Assembly (NCBI GenBank): GCA_026745465.1
Contig: JACYXH010000733.1
Location: 798,501 to 862,500, forward strand
Source: Lota lota
Lineage: Eukaryota > Chordata > Actinopteri > Gadiformes > Lotidae
Reading direction: 5' to 3'
DNA length: 64,000 nucleotides
In this document: positions 1-47,527 of the stretch, in pieces
Position numbering within the stretch: the first letter of the stretch is position 1
Layout: each line of letters starts with the position of its first letter
Program-made: the position numbers and the translations under genes
Notes under the pieces: model-generated
Databases searched by the model: none
Told to the model about the DNA's origin: nothing
Seen by the model: only the letters and a program-made list of their open reading frames with translations

Positions 1-25
1 CCGTACTCACCATTGTGATCCACAG

Positions 26-1014
26 ATGCCATGACCAAACACCTGGCGGTGGAGTGGGGCCCCAGCGGAGTGAGGGTCAATTCCCTGGCCCCGGGGCCCG
101 TCTCTGGCACAGAGGGATACCGCAGGCTTGGTAAGCATTATTTATTTTTATGTTTACCTAATATTTATTTCTCACCTCTGTTCCACACAACAGATGTCTC
201 TAATTTAAAATACATTAGAGTATTCTAAGAATTATGACTACCTCTAATCATAATGGGAGGAATATAGATATCTCATCTTAAACCAGGAAACTCAAAACAT
301 TGAAAGACATTTCACTGTTGCAAAACTAGTAAGGATTAGATATTCATCAAGAATCCCTGCCTAACAACTCAAACCTTTGTATAACACGCCTACCCACATA
401 TTACTTTACCTGCAACAATCAATAAGCAACAAAAATACACAATAATCAGATCTACATGATCCACGGGAATGACCTTTCTTGATTAAAGAAAACATTTTGC
501 TGAAAGGTGACACGTTTGCATGCCTCAAATTAATGTACATGTTCTCAGTGCCCTTATTTAGTTGTATTCTTACCTTTTTAAACAGAACCTTTGTGGTCAC
601 CATAGGTAATTAATCTCCCTCCGCTATAGCTGGCATTGCCTATGGGGTACTACAAGGTTTTATTTTAGGTCCAGGTTTATTTTCAAATGACCCGCTACCA
701 CTTGGTCGCAAAGATACACCTTCCCCTGAGACAGCTATTAGCTGCTGTAAAGAATTGCCAATTTTCTTGATTATATTTTTCTCCTGGCCCTCATAGGGGG
801 GCCCCAGGGTGAGGCAGCGGGAGCCTTCCGCTCTATACCTCTCCAGCGGGCGGGAAACAAGACAGAGATGGCGCACGGCGTCCTGTTCCTGGCCAGCCGG
901 GTGTCATCCTTCGTGACGGGCGCCGTACTGGTGATGGATGGAGGGGCGTGGCTCACCTCGGCCAATGACGTGGCTGCGATGCTGGGTATAGCCTATAACT
1001 CTGCTAAACTCTGA
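26..1014 (+). CDS. decr2: Peroxisomal 2,4-dienoyl-CoA reductase, last two coding exons (5' part outside window)
   Basis: Two exons are visible: 26-130 (acceptor cacag ending at 25, donor gtaagc at 131) and 797-1014 (acceptor catag, stop TGA 1012-1014). The junction makes RRLGGPQGEA, as in DECR2. The enzyme is a short-chain dehydrogenase/reductase that uses NADPH to reduce 2,4-dienoyl-CoA esters, an auxiliary step in peroxisomal beta-oxidation of polyunsaturated fatty acids. Visible features are the SDR segment [16 protein letters not shown], the C-terminal [11 protein letters not shown] motif and a terminal AKL peroxisomal targeting signal. The Rossmann nucleotide site and the catalytic YxxxK should lie in exons upstream of this window. 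The first exon starts in mid-codon (phase 2), so the gene clearly continues to the left. The neighbour rab11fip3 in the same orientation matches human 16p13.3. Identification rests on recalled family sequence and on synteny. Confidence 0.93.
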
Positions 1015-1520
1015 ACCAGCCGTGCCTCCTCCTGACCCAGGTGTGTAGGAGGAGGCAGAGTTTACAGATTGTATTATTTGAAAAAAAAAGTGTTCAAGTG
1101 TGTGTGTTATTTTACTGTGGGGGAGACAGACCGGCCCTAGATGTCAAATTATTTTCATTAATAATTTATCAATTAAATTCAAAAAACTGCCTAAAAGGCC
1201 AGGTTGACGGCCGTTCTGTAATTCTCCCGACTCACAGATCCAGTCCGTACCTGGATATATTTACCTGCTGTGATTCTAAACGTTTCTGCTCCATTAAAGC
1301 TATTAAAATGACGTCAAGATCTTTTTTTTTATTTTCAGGCTATTGGTCGACTGAAGCTAGAAGGGACAAGTGATGGAACCAGAGACTACCTGAACCTTGT
1401 TGTTGGTTGCTTCTGTTGTTGCTAACATGCTAATGTGTTTTGGGGTAGATGGCTGGAGTGTTGTGGATAATATCTAACAAATATCTCACAAATGGACCAA
1501 TAAAGTGAAATAAATAAAGT
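1015..1520 (+). other. decr2: decr2 3' untranslated region with poly(A) signal
   Basis: Non-coding sequence follows the decr2 stop. AATAAA at 1499-1504, with a further overlapping signal about 10 bases later, is the likely cleavage signal. The exact end is inferred. Confidence 0.6.
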
Positions 1521-1764
1521 AAATGTACTGCAATAATAAATAGTACGCTATTACTGTTACCTGTGGCTGCTGTTTTGTCACAGTATCATAAATTATGAAT
1601 GACCCAATTTATTGTGTATAGGCTGTTTTTAGTTGTTCACATGCACATTAATAGAACAACAATTACCTCATGGCAATGAACTGCTTGCTTTGCCAGACTT
1701 TCTCAACAGTGATCGATTATTATTTTTAAGGAAATAAGTTAATTAAAAAAATAATTCAAGAGCG

Positions 1765-1804
<40 letters not shown>

Positions 1805-2400
1805 ATATAATATAATATATATTATAATATATATATAATCCGTAACTCCCTGATGTGACAGATGAGGGCGCTAGAGCACAAACTTCATTGGGATTATGAC
1901 ACGTTACCATATTGTTTTCAGTTATGTGTAACGTTATCCGTTATAGATTTATCAAAGTTTTGTATTCAAACAGCTTGGTCAGATTTTACTGTAAACATTA
2001 CTCTTGTTTTATTCTACTCTAATTTTATTGATGGTAATATGATTGTTGCCTGTGTTGTCTGTGTTTGAGATCTGAATTTTCAAGTTGATTTATAATAGGC
2101 GCTGAGAACAACGAGCCGATGTCATTATATTGCCATTAAATGGTTGAACTTCAGCTATCCTCAACCGTGCAACAAGTCACAAATATTAATTTGACTGATT
2201 TGCACAAACAGTGCAACTCAGATAAAATACAGATAATAAAATGTATAGTAACAAAAAGTGCCCCTTTCTTTCACACTAGAATACGCATAACGTACAGTAT
2301 CCATCCATGTAAGAACATCACTTGTTTTGATGGCCATTCGTTTGAAATAAAAGTGGTTATGGATTCTGAATCCTAAATGCACTGCGGTGTGTGTTGTACG
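1521..2400. other. Intergenic, decr2 to rab11fip3
   Basis: AT-rich sequence in which I see no gene. It includes an (AT)n tract at about 1767-1800 that runs into degenerate TATAA repeats to about 1840. The ORFs here are short and look random. Confidence 0.7.
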
Positions 2401-3691
2401 CTTGCGTGGGACGTCAGTTGTGTGTTACTGTGAGCGTGCTCGGCTGGAGGAGGGGAGGGGATGTGAACGCCGCCGCTGCTGATGCTGATGCGAGAGCGAT
2501 CTGCCTGCTGTTGTGATCGGCAATCAGTGGATCATTCACAGGCGGTATTTGACGCGGTTGTCGTTATTCTCCGTGGGTTTCGGCGTGTCTGCGACTGCAT
2601 CGACGTATTTTTTTCGGGGGGACAGATGCCGGATAAAGACCTCGTTTCCCCCCGTTCTACCCTGGCCTGCTGTGTGTCCACATACAGGTGGATGAATCCT
2701 GGGAGGTTTGATCCGCTGGCGGCACCGCACAACAACACGGAGAAAAACCCCATCGGTTCCGATTCAGAGAGCCAGTGAACATCGTCGTTGCGTCTGGGAA
2801 TACGAAGTTGTTTTTCGATGAAGCAATGATGAGGAAGATGAGGGGTGGGGGGGGGGGAGACTGTCTGCCGTGCTAATCCGCTAACAGGCTAATTTGGCTA
2901 GCTAGCTAGCGTCACTGACACCGAAAATACGGGATGCTCAAAAAGTGCGTCGCTGCCAAAGTCACTACGATCAAATGGAAATATAAGGCCTATTAAATGC
3001 GAAAAGATTCGCGGTGCTGCTAGATCTCGAATCGTGACACTGGCCTTTACGGACACTTCACATCAACATCGACTTCGGATGTATAATGATGATAATAGTT
3101 CGTAACGTTACATGTCATCGATTATTTGTTGATTGACTGGTGGTTTTTGTTTGATGTCGCTGACTCATACGAATCCTTATACAGTCGATTGCATGGTGAA
3201 ACGTTATTTTGCTGAACGGCGAGCCTTCATTCATCAGCCCATCGTGGTGACATCAGCCTCAAGCTTAACATCCACCGACGAGTCGGTCTGCTGTTTAAAT
3301 GCCGTTTAAGTCTCCCCGGTCATGCTGGCAGGGTATTAATACATGTCATATGCTGATGGTCATAATCGGTAAATAAGCTGCCAAGAGCATCGCGTTGTTA
3401 TTTAGTTCAACCGAACCCAGTGCCTGTTTAATTTCGATCCTAGTCGGTTCACCTCTCGGTCCCCGTTGTTAACGAATGCCACTTGGATAGAAGTGGTTCG
3501 ATTTGGAAGGTCACAACCCATCTTTATCTCGGAGCTACGCAATAAGAGTGGGTTTCGTACACACAATTCAAGTATTACATTTGCGATATGGTGTGTTAAC
3601 CGAAAGAGCAAATGTCACCTGTCAAATTAAAGCTCCTATCTTTGAGGTAAGACGTGACGGGTCAAGTTGAACCGGACGAGAGTCCACCTGT
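2401..3691 (+). promoter_or_regulatory. Probable promoter and 5'UTR region of rab11fip3
   Basis: Composition changes sharply near 2400, from AT-rich to GC/CpG-containing sequence with GGAGGGG boxes (about 2440-2460). This raised-CpG stretch runs to the coding exon at 3692. A G11 run lies at 2847-2857 and a GCTAGCTAGCTAGC block near 2897-2910. No TATA box is obvious. Assignment as promoter plus 5'UTR is inferred from position only; a non-coding first exon with an intron is also possible. Confidence 0.4.
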
Positions 3692-38844
<35,153 letters not shown>

Positions 38845-41800
38845 AGGTCAAGTCCTGCTGGGAAGGAACTGGGATGGAAACGCTCTTGACACCGTTTGGA
38901 CTTTGGACTCGTAGGGGTAGAAAACAACCCGCCGCCCGATGAACGACGGTCACATTGCAAATTGTATTTCAGACACCGTCTGCGGGTGTTGTTGATGAAG
39001 AATAAGCTATTTTGTTTCAAAATCCCTGGAATATGAGTGTGCGAGAGTTTGCGTGTATGTGTGTCTGTTTCTGTAAGATGGCAAGCTAGCTGTCCTGTGT
39101 CCCTGTATTTAAGTAAGGTCCTGTTTCTAAAGGGACGCATCGTTCTGCTGCGTGACCATATGAAGACCTACACCTCCAGGTCTAAAGTCACCCCGCCTCC
39201 TTTCAACAAACAACCAAGAATACACGCGATTGGGCAAGAGGTAGAATATCTGGGATCCCAGCGTACTGCTGATCCCCTGGGGTTGCAGGGCTGGGGAGGG
39301 TCTCCTAATCAGGGCTGAGAGATGTGTCTTTTGATGCGCTGGCCAGGAGACCCACCCCAGGCAGCTCTGTTGGTCTGCAGCTCATCTCCATAAAGGTTAG
39401 GGGCGTTTCCATTGGTGGAACACACAAGGATGTCCAGATGGTTTGAGTGTGTGTGTGTGTGTGTGTGTGCAGTGTTTTATTATTTTCTTTCCTCTTTTTG
39501 TTTGCTCAAAGGCTTTGACAGGGTCTGGTGAAAGTAGTAAGTTATAGTGAAGGATCCAGGTGGTTTATGATCCTGCTCCTTTCTGTACATTTGTTTTACT
39601 ATGACATGAGTCCTGGGCCTCAGGTGGGCTGGACACCAAGACTTCATTTCCCATCATTCCCTGCATTCCCAGGCGCTAACAGTAACCCTACCATGAACTA
39701 ACTGTAAACTAACTTAAATTATATTTCCAAGTGGTGTAATAATGTATGAAGAGAGGATGAATTTAATAGCGAGAGCCCATCTGAAGTTTAATGACAGGAA
39801 CAGAGGTTGAGTCTGGGGAAGTGTAGTTTTTCTTTTCTAAAACAGCCCACCTGTTCTCCAGTGTTCTCTTGAGTGAAAGTGTCAGAGAGCTCATTTAGCC
39901 ACCGTAGGGAGAACAATACTGATCATTTATGTTCATGAAGTTAGTGATGTTTATGAAGTTTCACAATCAAATGTACTTTGCACTCAGAATTTATTACAAG
40001 TGTGTTTGATTTGTAAAAAAGGGACACCTCTTTGGCAGGGGTCAATGTTAAATTTAAAACAGGGAAATTGACTAAAAGATGCTCAGAACGCAGCCAGACT
40101 GGACTGAACTACAGCTGTGCTAACACAGAGACACACAAATACTTGGTTCTGTTTGAAATACTCTGCCCGCTTCCAGAGTATTTCCCTCTCCTTCATCACT
40201 GTGCTGTTGTCTCCGGGCAGATGAACTGGTGGGGGTGTGCTGGTATTATTATGGGATGTTAGGGGGGAGACCAGCCCACTGAAGGACATGACAAGGACTA
40301 CCTAAAGCCACACTTGGCTTGCAATAACTCCACCAGAGCCCTGGATCACACCAGACCTAGCTCCACCATGGATGAGGAGGAACATTAACCCCCACGACAC
40401 TGGCTTGTTTCCTTCACCACTCTGGACATCTGGAGAGAGTAAAAGGATTCTGATCTGGATTCTGGACTTTAAAAAAAAAACGTGACTTTGACAGAAGCTC
40501 AACACTAACCCCAGCCTTGTCTCTGGACTGTACAGAGAGGTCTCCACACCATTGAAGAGGGGAAGATCCTTTCCATACTGCCTGAAGCTCTTCACCATCA
40601 CTGCATTCAACATTGTTCTGTTTTCACCAAATCTCGCCTGTAAAGCCCACCTGTAAATCTCTACTGTCACTCGCCTGTACAGCTCACCTGTGGCTGTGGG
40701 GGGAGAATGCCTTGGCTTCAAAGGACTTGTACATGTATAGTTTTCTACCCGTCTGTAGATCCTAGGTATTTTTATAGTCGAGGTGATGTAACGGCAGAGT
40801 GGTCTTTCTCGTCTCTCGGTGGACAATGGTTGCCTGAATTGTAGCATGTTGTGTCCGCACAAGCTAACAGTTCCATTATCTGTATTTAACTCACCAAACC
40901 ACGTATTTAACTCACCAAACTAATCTGTAAATATTCTGTGGTCTTTTTCCTTTTTGTTTTTGAAGGGTAATACTGAAAGAAAAATCTTCTATGTTAAAAA
41001 AAAAACGTTATTGATTTAAGAAGTATTTTCTAGCAAAGTTGTAGTCTATTGGATACATTACAATATATTATGTACGATATTGTTCTGTATGTTGATGTTA
41101 TCTCGTATGAGTTCCGATATCGCACATCTTGCTATTATTTTCTTGTAGATATGAGCCTTGTCTTCCCTCTGAGGTCACTTCCTGTATGGAAGCCAATCAT
41201 CTTCACGATGACAAAGATTTCAACATCCAAACTGAGCTTTTCGATTGGTCCAACCCTCTTAAGCTCAGGAGAACGAGCTAGTGAAAAGACGCTGTTCCAT
41301 TCCCACCGTGGTGTCTGAAACAACACGACATTCCCTTCAGAGCGACTAAGGCAGTTAACGAGTTCTCTAAACAGTTAACGAATTCTGCAACAGTTAACCA
41401 GGTATCTCTCAGTTACCGACTTATGTAATGCACTTTAACGAGCACCAACCGCCCCCTGCAGAAAGACCCACCAAAGACGATTTGACTTCTCATCCAATCA
41501 GTTTAGCTTTTTTGATCAGCGATCAACGGACATTAAGCGTTTATGTTGATATTTTTTATTTAATGGATCCTGAAGAACTGGCCCGCTAGTCTCAACACTG
41601 AACCAATGTCTCGATCCTGCCGTCATCATGAATTAAAAAACAAAACACAACAGCTCCACGGTGTAAATACCTTTTCCGAACTTTCTGCACTCGCAACCGC
41701 CGTCCTCGGACACTTGGCTCAAGGGCAATGACATCAACGCACACAGTAGTGCATGGCTCCTCATTCGGGACACGGAGAGATCGGGGGGGGGGGGGGGGGG

Positions 41801-42040
41801 GGGGAAGGAATATTGTAGAAAATGAAATTGTAAAGCTGAAGATTATTCATATTTTGAGAGATACATGTATAAATTATAACAGTATTGGTTACTACTGTAT
41901 GATATTTTTGAAATACCCGTGGGAGATGTTATCCTAATTAGGCTATTATAGGGGAATTATCATCTCATGTCGTGAAAAATACAAGTTGAAGAAGAAAAGT
42001 GAAAGTAAGATTAGCAAATAAATGAAATTAAATAAATATC
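38845..42040 (+). other. rab11fip3: Probable rab11fip3 3'UTR
   Basis: Non-coding sequence follows the stop. Candidate poly(A) signals AATAAA occur at 42017-42022 and 42031-42036. A G22 run lies at 41783-41804. The length of the UTR is inferred; earlier cleavage is possible, and no other gene is seen here. Confidence 0.45.
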
Positions 42041-42169
42041 CTGTTTGTGTGGTTATTGAATATATTTAGCAGGTGTTCAAATGTATGAACTATTATACAA
42101 AATCCTCGTCTTCCTACTTGCAATGTCTTTCATTCTACTCGTTTTTAAGCACTGGGGATAGCACAAGTA

Positions 42170-42515
42170 TTGTGTCATAAGCTGCAAGATGCATGTTCCA
42201 TTAAAATATTCATATAAAATAGAAGAAGCACTTAAATGAAATAAAAGGAGTTGCCCAGTGTAGGGATATCTGTTATTGATTAGGAGTCACTGGGTCCCAT
42301 GACATGGGAAGCAAATTGTTTTTTAAAGATGAATTTTTCATTTCAAATATTCATATAAAATAGAAGAAGCACTAATATATAAAGAGGCGTGTCTTATTGT
42401 CAATTGTAATAATAATAGCTGGTCAGTAAGTCACATGACATGGGAGCTATTGAAAAAACCTGCAATGATTTTTTTACTCAAATATTTATGTAAAATAAAT
42501 TAAGTACACATTAAC
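42170..42515. repeat. Tandem repeat of about 140 bp, 2.5 copies
   Basis: AATATTCATATAAAATAGAA + GAAGCAC occurs at 42205 and 42346, and a diverged form (AATATTTATGTAAAATAAAT) at 42481. Between them, CCCATGACATGGGA (about 42297) and TCACATGACATGGGAGC (about 42431) also repeat. Spacing is 141 and 135 bases. Confidence 0.85.
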
Positions 42516-44169
42516 AATCAAAATAGGTTTGCTACATGAGACCAATTTAGTAAAAATATGATAATATGAGCAAGTCGGCGCAAAGTTAATGTAAAAAACA
42601 ATGGTTTCGTGTCGTTCAAACAGGAGTTTATTGATAGACCCTAAGTGACACCCCTGTGGTTCAGCGCGAGCTCTCGGAGGTGAGCTTCCGTGCTCTACCG
42701 CCAGCACTGGGAAACTGAAGAATATACATATAATATATAGAAATATAAAACCAACTTCACCGAGGTCTCTCCGCCTGTGTCCAATGGTCATGACCTCGAA
42801 GAGTGTACCGACAGGCACTTCGGCGTCACGAAAATACCGTTATTTCAGTAACCGTGATGAAGGTGGTATAGATTAATAAATTGACGATAATAAAAGACAT
42901 ATTACCACGTGTAAAGCAAAAAAAAAAGCAAAAAAAAAGTTTGGGGTTCACTGTAATCGACGCTGTAAGAAAAGGCATGCTGCCCTGATTTGTTTACTGA
43001 CATTTTTACACAAGCTTGCAACATTTACTCTCATGTCCAAATTGTCTAATTGAGCATTTACAGCTTCACTTTCTTATGATTGTTTTCACGCTGTACACAT
43101 TTTTTAATTGGACTACTTGACTTTCCATGCATAAAGTAGTGCCTTTGCCAGGGATAAAAATCATTGCCAGAAAGCACCAAATTGCACAAAATCAAAATCT
43201 TTACCGTGGGAATAAATACATCCACCCTCTATACCACTCTGCATTAACTCTATATGTTTTACCTTAGCTGTGTAATATAGTGGATCCACTAAAACACAAA
43301 TGGTGTTGGTACACATGCACCCTTAAATCCCTTTATGTTTTCTATTGAACAAACATTAAAGCTGCTGTAGGTAAGATGTGAGAGTTGTAGCGAGAGAGCT
43401 CAGAAAAGAAAGGAAGAGGGCAAGATCTTAACGGCTGGCTGACATCACGGGGGTCCATCACATTCAGTGGCTGGATGTGAGCGATGGGACAGAGAACCTG
43501 GAGGACGCCCTGGACTCTACTCCTCCTCACACCGGAGGTACGTCCTCCCCTGACCCTGATGGCCCTGAGTATGCTTGTGTTGTGGCAGTGGATGGACTCT
43601 GTGAATATGTGAATGGACTCTGTATTGAATTATTGTTAGTGAATCAGTGTTACATGTTTTCATGAGGAGCGGATCGCGGAGGAGGTGAAGAAGAAGAAGA
43701 AGAAGAAGAAGAAGAAGAAGAAGAAGAAGAAGAAGAAGAAGAAGAAGAAGAAGAAGAAGAAGAAGAAGAAGAAGAAGAAGAAGAAGAAGAAGAAGAAGAA
43801 GAAGAAGAGCTTCAGAGCAGCCCTTCGAAGAGCCCTGAATTCCTTCAGGGGCCGCTTAACCACCCATGGCTCAATACAAAAGTGGCCCGTTGAAGAGGGA
43901 AGCAGAAATAGCCTGCCTGGTCACATCTACCAGCAGGTACCCCGTCTCAATTTGCCCATTTCTTGTTTGCTTATTTCATGCATTGACTAAATCATTCCTT
44001 TGCAGGCTGGGGCGTAGAAGAAGTGAATAGACGAACATTTGGTTACGTAATGTATGACCCTTATTCTGAGTGAAGAGGCTAGCCCAATGAACCAAATGAA
44101 CGTCTGGTAGGTACCACCAGACGCTAGGCTCCCTGAGGTGGAGACTAGGTCACTCAAGCAAGCCCAACC
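42516..44169. other. Intergenic between rab11fip3 and the LINE remnant
   Basis: No gene that I can support. An open stretch at 43477-43560 (SDGTENLEDALDSTPPHTGG) ends at a donor-like gtacgt but joins nothing recognisable. (AAG)n lies at 43686-43807. Confidence 0.5.
43686..43807 (+). repeat. (GAA)n/(AAG)n trinucleotide repeat, about 40 units
   Basis: Pure GAA/AAG run of about 122 bases, a homopurine strand. Confidence 0.99.
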
Positions 44170-45470
44170 TCAGTGGACTTACTGGTTAAGAGTTTCCATT
44201 TCGAATGCTATCTTTCTGGACTTAAAGAAAGAATTTGATATTTGATGTACCACCACGTTCTATTATCTAAATGAACCCATTTACATTTTTCTGAAGGCGC
44301 TATCCTGTGGATGAAATCTTATCTTCCAATAGAAAGCAACATGTTTGTGTTGACGACACCAAATATCCTCATCTTGACTGTCCTGCAGGGGTCGCACAAG
44401 ACTCTGTTCTTGCACCAATTTTTATTCACAGTATATATTAATGACCTACCTATACATGTCTTGCAAACATGAATATTTAAATGTCTGCAGATGATGCAGT
44501 CATTTTCAAACGTGCAAAAGACATCCAAGACGCCTCCTCAATTCTTACATCTACAATGAGCCATGTTCAGGACTGGCTTACTAAAACATGTCTCTTATTG
44601 AATACCAACATTTTGTTTACAAAACAACCAGTGGAGGTGACATATTCTTATGTGTTCCTGAGAGGGGCGGTGCTTGACATTGTAAATGAGTTCAAATATC
44701 TAGGGGTCACAGACTCCTTTAAAAGTCATGGGAATGAGGAATCAAGCACCGTAATATTTTATTTATATAATTGTAGGCAAAGCAGGCCACTTCTGGCAGT
44801 TAATGCTGCCAGGGTGTATTTTACACTGTGATGTGTTTTTCAACTGGCCACTTACATACTGTATGTAACTTCACTTAAATCAATATAATTACTCTTCAAG
44901 AAAGCCATACAAGTTTTCTATAGAAAAAAACAGTAATTTCATCATTGTAACATTCTAGAAAAATACAATTTATTGAGTTTTGATAATTCAATACACATAT
45001 GATTGTTTTATGTATAAGGCTTTGCCCGTGCTTGCCCCATCTACTTTAAATGAATCCATTAAACAGGGGGCTGACGGTGGCACTAGGGTCACCACTAGAG
45101 GGGACTGTGAGGTGCCATTAGGGCACACCACATTTGGACAAACTGCTGTCAGTGCAGGGAAGCACCTGTTGGAATGGTCTACCACTTGTAATAAGGGAGT
45201 GCCTTACAGATCCCATTTTTAACACCCATCTCAAACCAACCGCAGCTCAAGTCCAACCAGAAATGTCATCACTATTAACCTGTGTTTTTCAACTTTTGTA
45301 TTTGTATATTTGTATTTGTATATTGTCACTTGCAATGTGTCTGTTTTTGTTACCTTCCTAGGGACTACGGATGTAAATGAGCATGCACAACTCCGGCATG
45401 TGTACATCTTGTAATGTTTTAGTGAAGTTCATTGATGCTCTGTCCCTATCAAATAAACACAGAAAAAAAA
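44170..45470 (+). mobile_element. Degraded LINE (CR1/L2 group), reverse transcriptase remnant and 3' end
   Basis: Broken frames show RT motif A-like FLDLKKEFDI (about 44215), a motif C remnant, SADDAVIFKRAKD (44481), QDWLTKTCLLLNTN, NEFKYLGVTDSFKSHG (about 44690), and a C-terminal segment with TTRGDCEVPLGHTTFGQTAV (about 45090). The 3' tail ends in CCCTATCAAATAAAC and A-rich sequence near 45450-45470. Several stops and frameshifts make it inactive. The 5' end is missing. Confidence 0.85.
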
Positions 45471-45641
45471 TAGAATACAACTATTTTACAGAGTGAAAGA
45501 CACATTTTGTTTCTTGCTTTTTTTTTTTTATTATCATGTGGTACAATCCGTACAAGATTCTAAACATCACACGTCAGGTACGCACGGTGCTCGATTATTT
45601 TTTTGTTTGTTGTTGTTGGTATAAACGTCTGCGATCCCACT

Positions 45642-46600
45642 CTAAGAGAAGAGCTTCTCCCACACCTCAACCTTCATGATGGCGCGGCCCAGCGGCGACA
45701 TGGCGGCCTTGATGTCAAGGTATTTGCCGGCGAAGGTGATCCCCGAACCGTTAGCCTCTGAGCGGACAAAGCACTTCTGCTCCTTGTCGTAGTACAGCTC
45801 CTTGTACAGCTTCTCGTCGCACTCCCTGCCCTTGGCGTAAATGCCCACGGAGAACCAGTTTTTGTACATGACGTTGTCGTAGGGCACCGAGAACATGATG
45901 GCCACCGTCTCGATGAAGTCCTTGCGGTCGCGGTGGTAAAGGTCGTAGGTCAGCACGCCCACGGCGCCGCTGGCCGCCACACTGGTCTTGGAGAAGTTGC
46001 AGACCTCGGTCTTCAGTGGGCGCACCGTGGGCTGAGGGGGGCTGTGGGTGCTGCCGCTCTCAAGGAAGACTCTTTCCGGGAGAAATAATAGGTTTATTTA
46101 TTGTTTACTGCGATTGACTTTTAACCAAAGCAACTTACAGGGAATAGTCTTTAAAGAGCAGGTAGGGGATTAGGGCATATTGTTCAGGGATGTCTACTGG
46201 GTAGGCTGCGGACGTTGGGGATCCAACTCAGTAACGTTTCAGCTGGAAGTTGAACACCCTAACCACTGACACTAGTTGCATGGAGAGGAGTTGCAACTGT
46301 CAACCAGAGAGGGGCGCCATGGTACCATCTTGTTGTCAGCCTTAAGAAACATGGGCAGTATATAGTCCTAATTCTGGGCTTCATTAAAAATAATGAGCTG
46401 TTTCTTCACTTTGATAACTAAAGGGCACCGTTCTACTTCCATAACATTCAAGTATCATGATCATTGCCTCCGGCTAGTCCACAGCTACAAACTTACTTGG
46501 GGTTGACCAGGCAGTATGCTTGGGTGAGATTTGTGATCTCGATGGTGACATTTCTGCGGCTTTTTATGTTAGCAGCCACGGCATCTGCTGATTCAGACAT
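45642..46600 (-). CDS. Actinoporin-like protein, copy A (two coding exons)
   Basis: The exons are 46497-46600 (ATG at 46600-46598, donor GTAAGT) and 45642-46071 (stop TAG at 45644-45642), joined in phase 2 at NPK-VFLESG, giving 177 residues. The central block FSVPYDNVMYKNWFSVGIY and CDEKLYKELYYD match the membrane-binding core of the actinoporin fold. Sea anemone members are pore-forming toxins of similar length (about 175-180). Fish homologues lack a signal peptide, as here (MSESADAVAANIK), and their role is unclear; lipid or membrane binding is inferred from the fold. Copy B lies 1.5 kb away in the same orientation with the same intron position, so the pair arose by tandem duplication. AATAAA (minus strand) lies at 45532-45527. 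Confidence 0.88.
46085..46285. repeat. Dispersed short repeat in the intron of copy A
   Basis: TTTTAACCAAAGCAACTTAC (about 46121) followed by a tail with CACCCTAACCACTGACAC. It shares the core of copies near 23310, 48225, 57745 and 60205. Confidence 0.65.
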
Positions 46601-47417
46601 GGTGTTCTCTCTACAGTATCTCTACAGAGAGAACAGAAATGGGTTGAGCAAGTAACAAACAGTTCTGGTTTAAACCTGCCAATTATGAACGCTAACACAA
46701 CTATAACTTTTACGCAGCTTAAGTCAGACAGTAAATCTTATTGGCTAACGTTAAAAGTCATAAGAGTGCATTGCAAACAATAAACAAAGCAGATACATTT
46801 ATTGCACATGTTGCATGCACGTTCTTACTTGCTGTATGACTTGTTGATGTTGATGAGAATTGGAAAGATTTTCAGCTTACCTTTCCGTAGCAACTGGTGT
46901 TCCTCCCTTGACTGTCTCACGGTCTGAAAGCAAGGGTTCACACATCGCAGATCACCCTTGTCATGGAATATTTAGACACCACACCCCTAGAACCAGAGAC
47001 TCTCTCTCCCCCCAGGGACAACACCCAACCTCTCATTCTCGTTTTCTCTCACCTGTGACTCACCTTGGTGCAGCTTAGCTGGATGCCCAAGGTATGTACA
47101 AAACGTGAATGTCAACATACCTGAGCCATAGTGCCAAGACATGAGATGAGTTGGAAATTGTTTGGGGTGCCCTGCCTTTCGTCTGTCTGTTTTGGAACAG
47201 GTACGTCCACTCAGTTGAATAGAGAGGAGAATGTGAGGTATATGTGCTGGCTGCACCCCAAGGTTCATGTCGTGCAGAGAAACTAAATCAACCTCACCAA
47301 AACAGTATCCTGTTTTGGTGCTATTGCAACAGAACAAGGTGTGTTTCTTTTCACCAGACCAAGATGCTAATCCAGGGACACACAACAGACACTCAGCAAG
47401 GTTTAGTTGCATCTGGT
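46601..47417. other. Spacer between the two actinoporin-like genes
   Basis: No coding exon is recognised. It should contain the promoter and any 5'UTR exon of copy A (upstream is to the right) and the 3'UTR end of copy B; no clear signals beyond the poly(A) sites listed. Confidence 0.5.
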
Positions 47418-47527
47418 TTTTATTTGTTGAAAAGCTCCAGTGGTGTAAGAACAAACAAAGAAGACCTCCCAGAAGACATCTTACTCTTTTATTCAGTATG
47501 AGCAGCGCCTCGCGACTCCGTCACCGG

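Noticed and set aside
2482-2778. 98-residue ORF upstream of rab11fip3
   Set aside because: GC-rich promoter/5'UTR-like DNA with overlapping ORFs in several frames; no family features.
42640-42830. tRNA-like wording (GGTAGAGCACGG on the minus strand)
   Set aside because: No complete cloverleaf could be drawn and no proper B box follows at the right distance.
43477-43665. ORF reading SDGTENLEDALDSTPPHTGG with a donor-like gtacgt, followed by a second open piece after 43670
   Set aside because: It matches no family I know, has no partner exon in phase, and the second piece is mostly the (AAG)n repeat. It may be an exon relic but cannot be supported.
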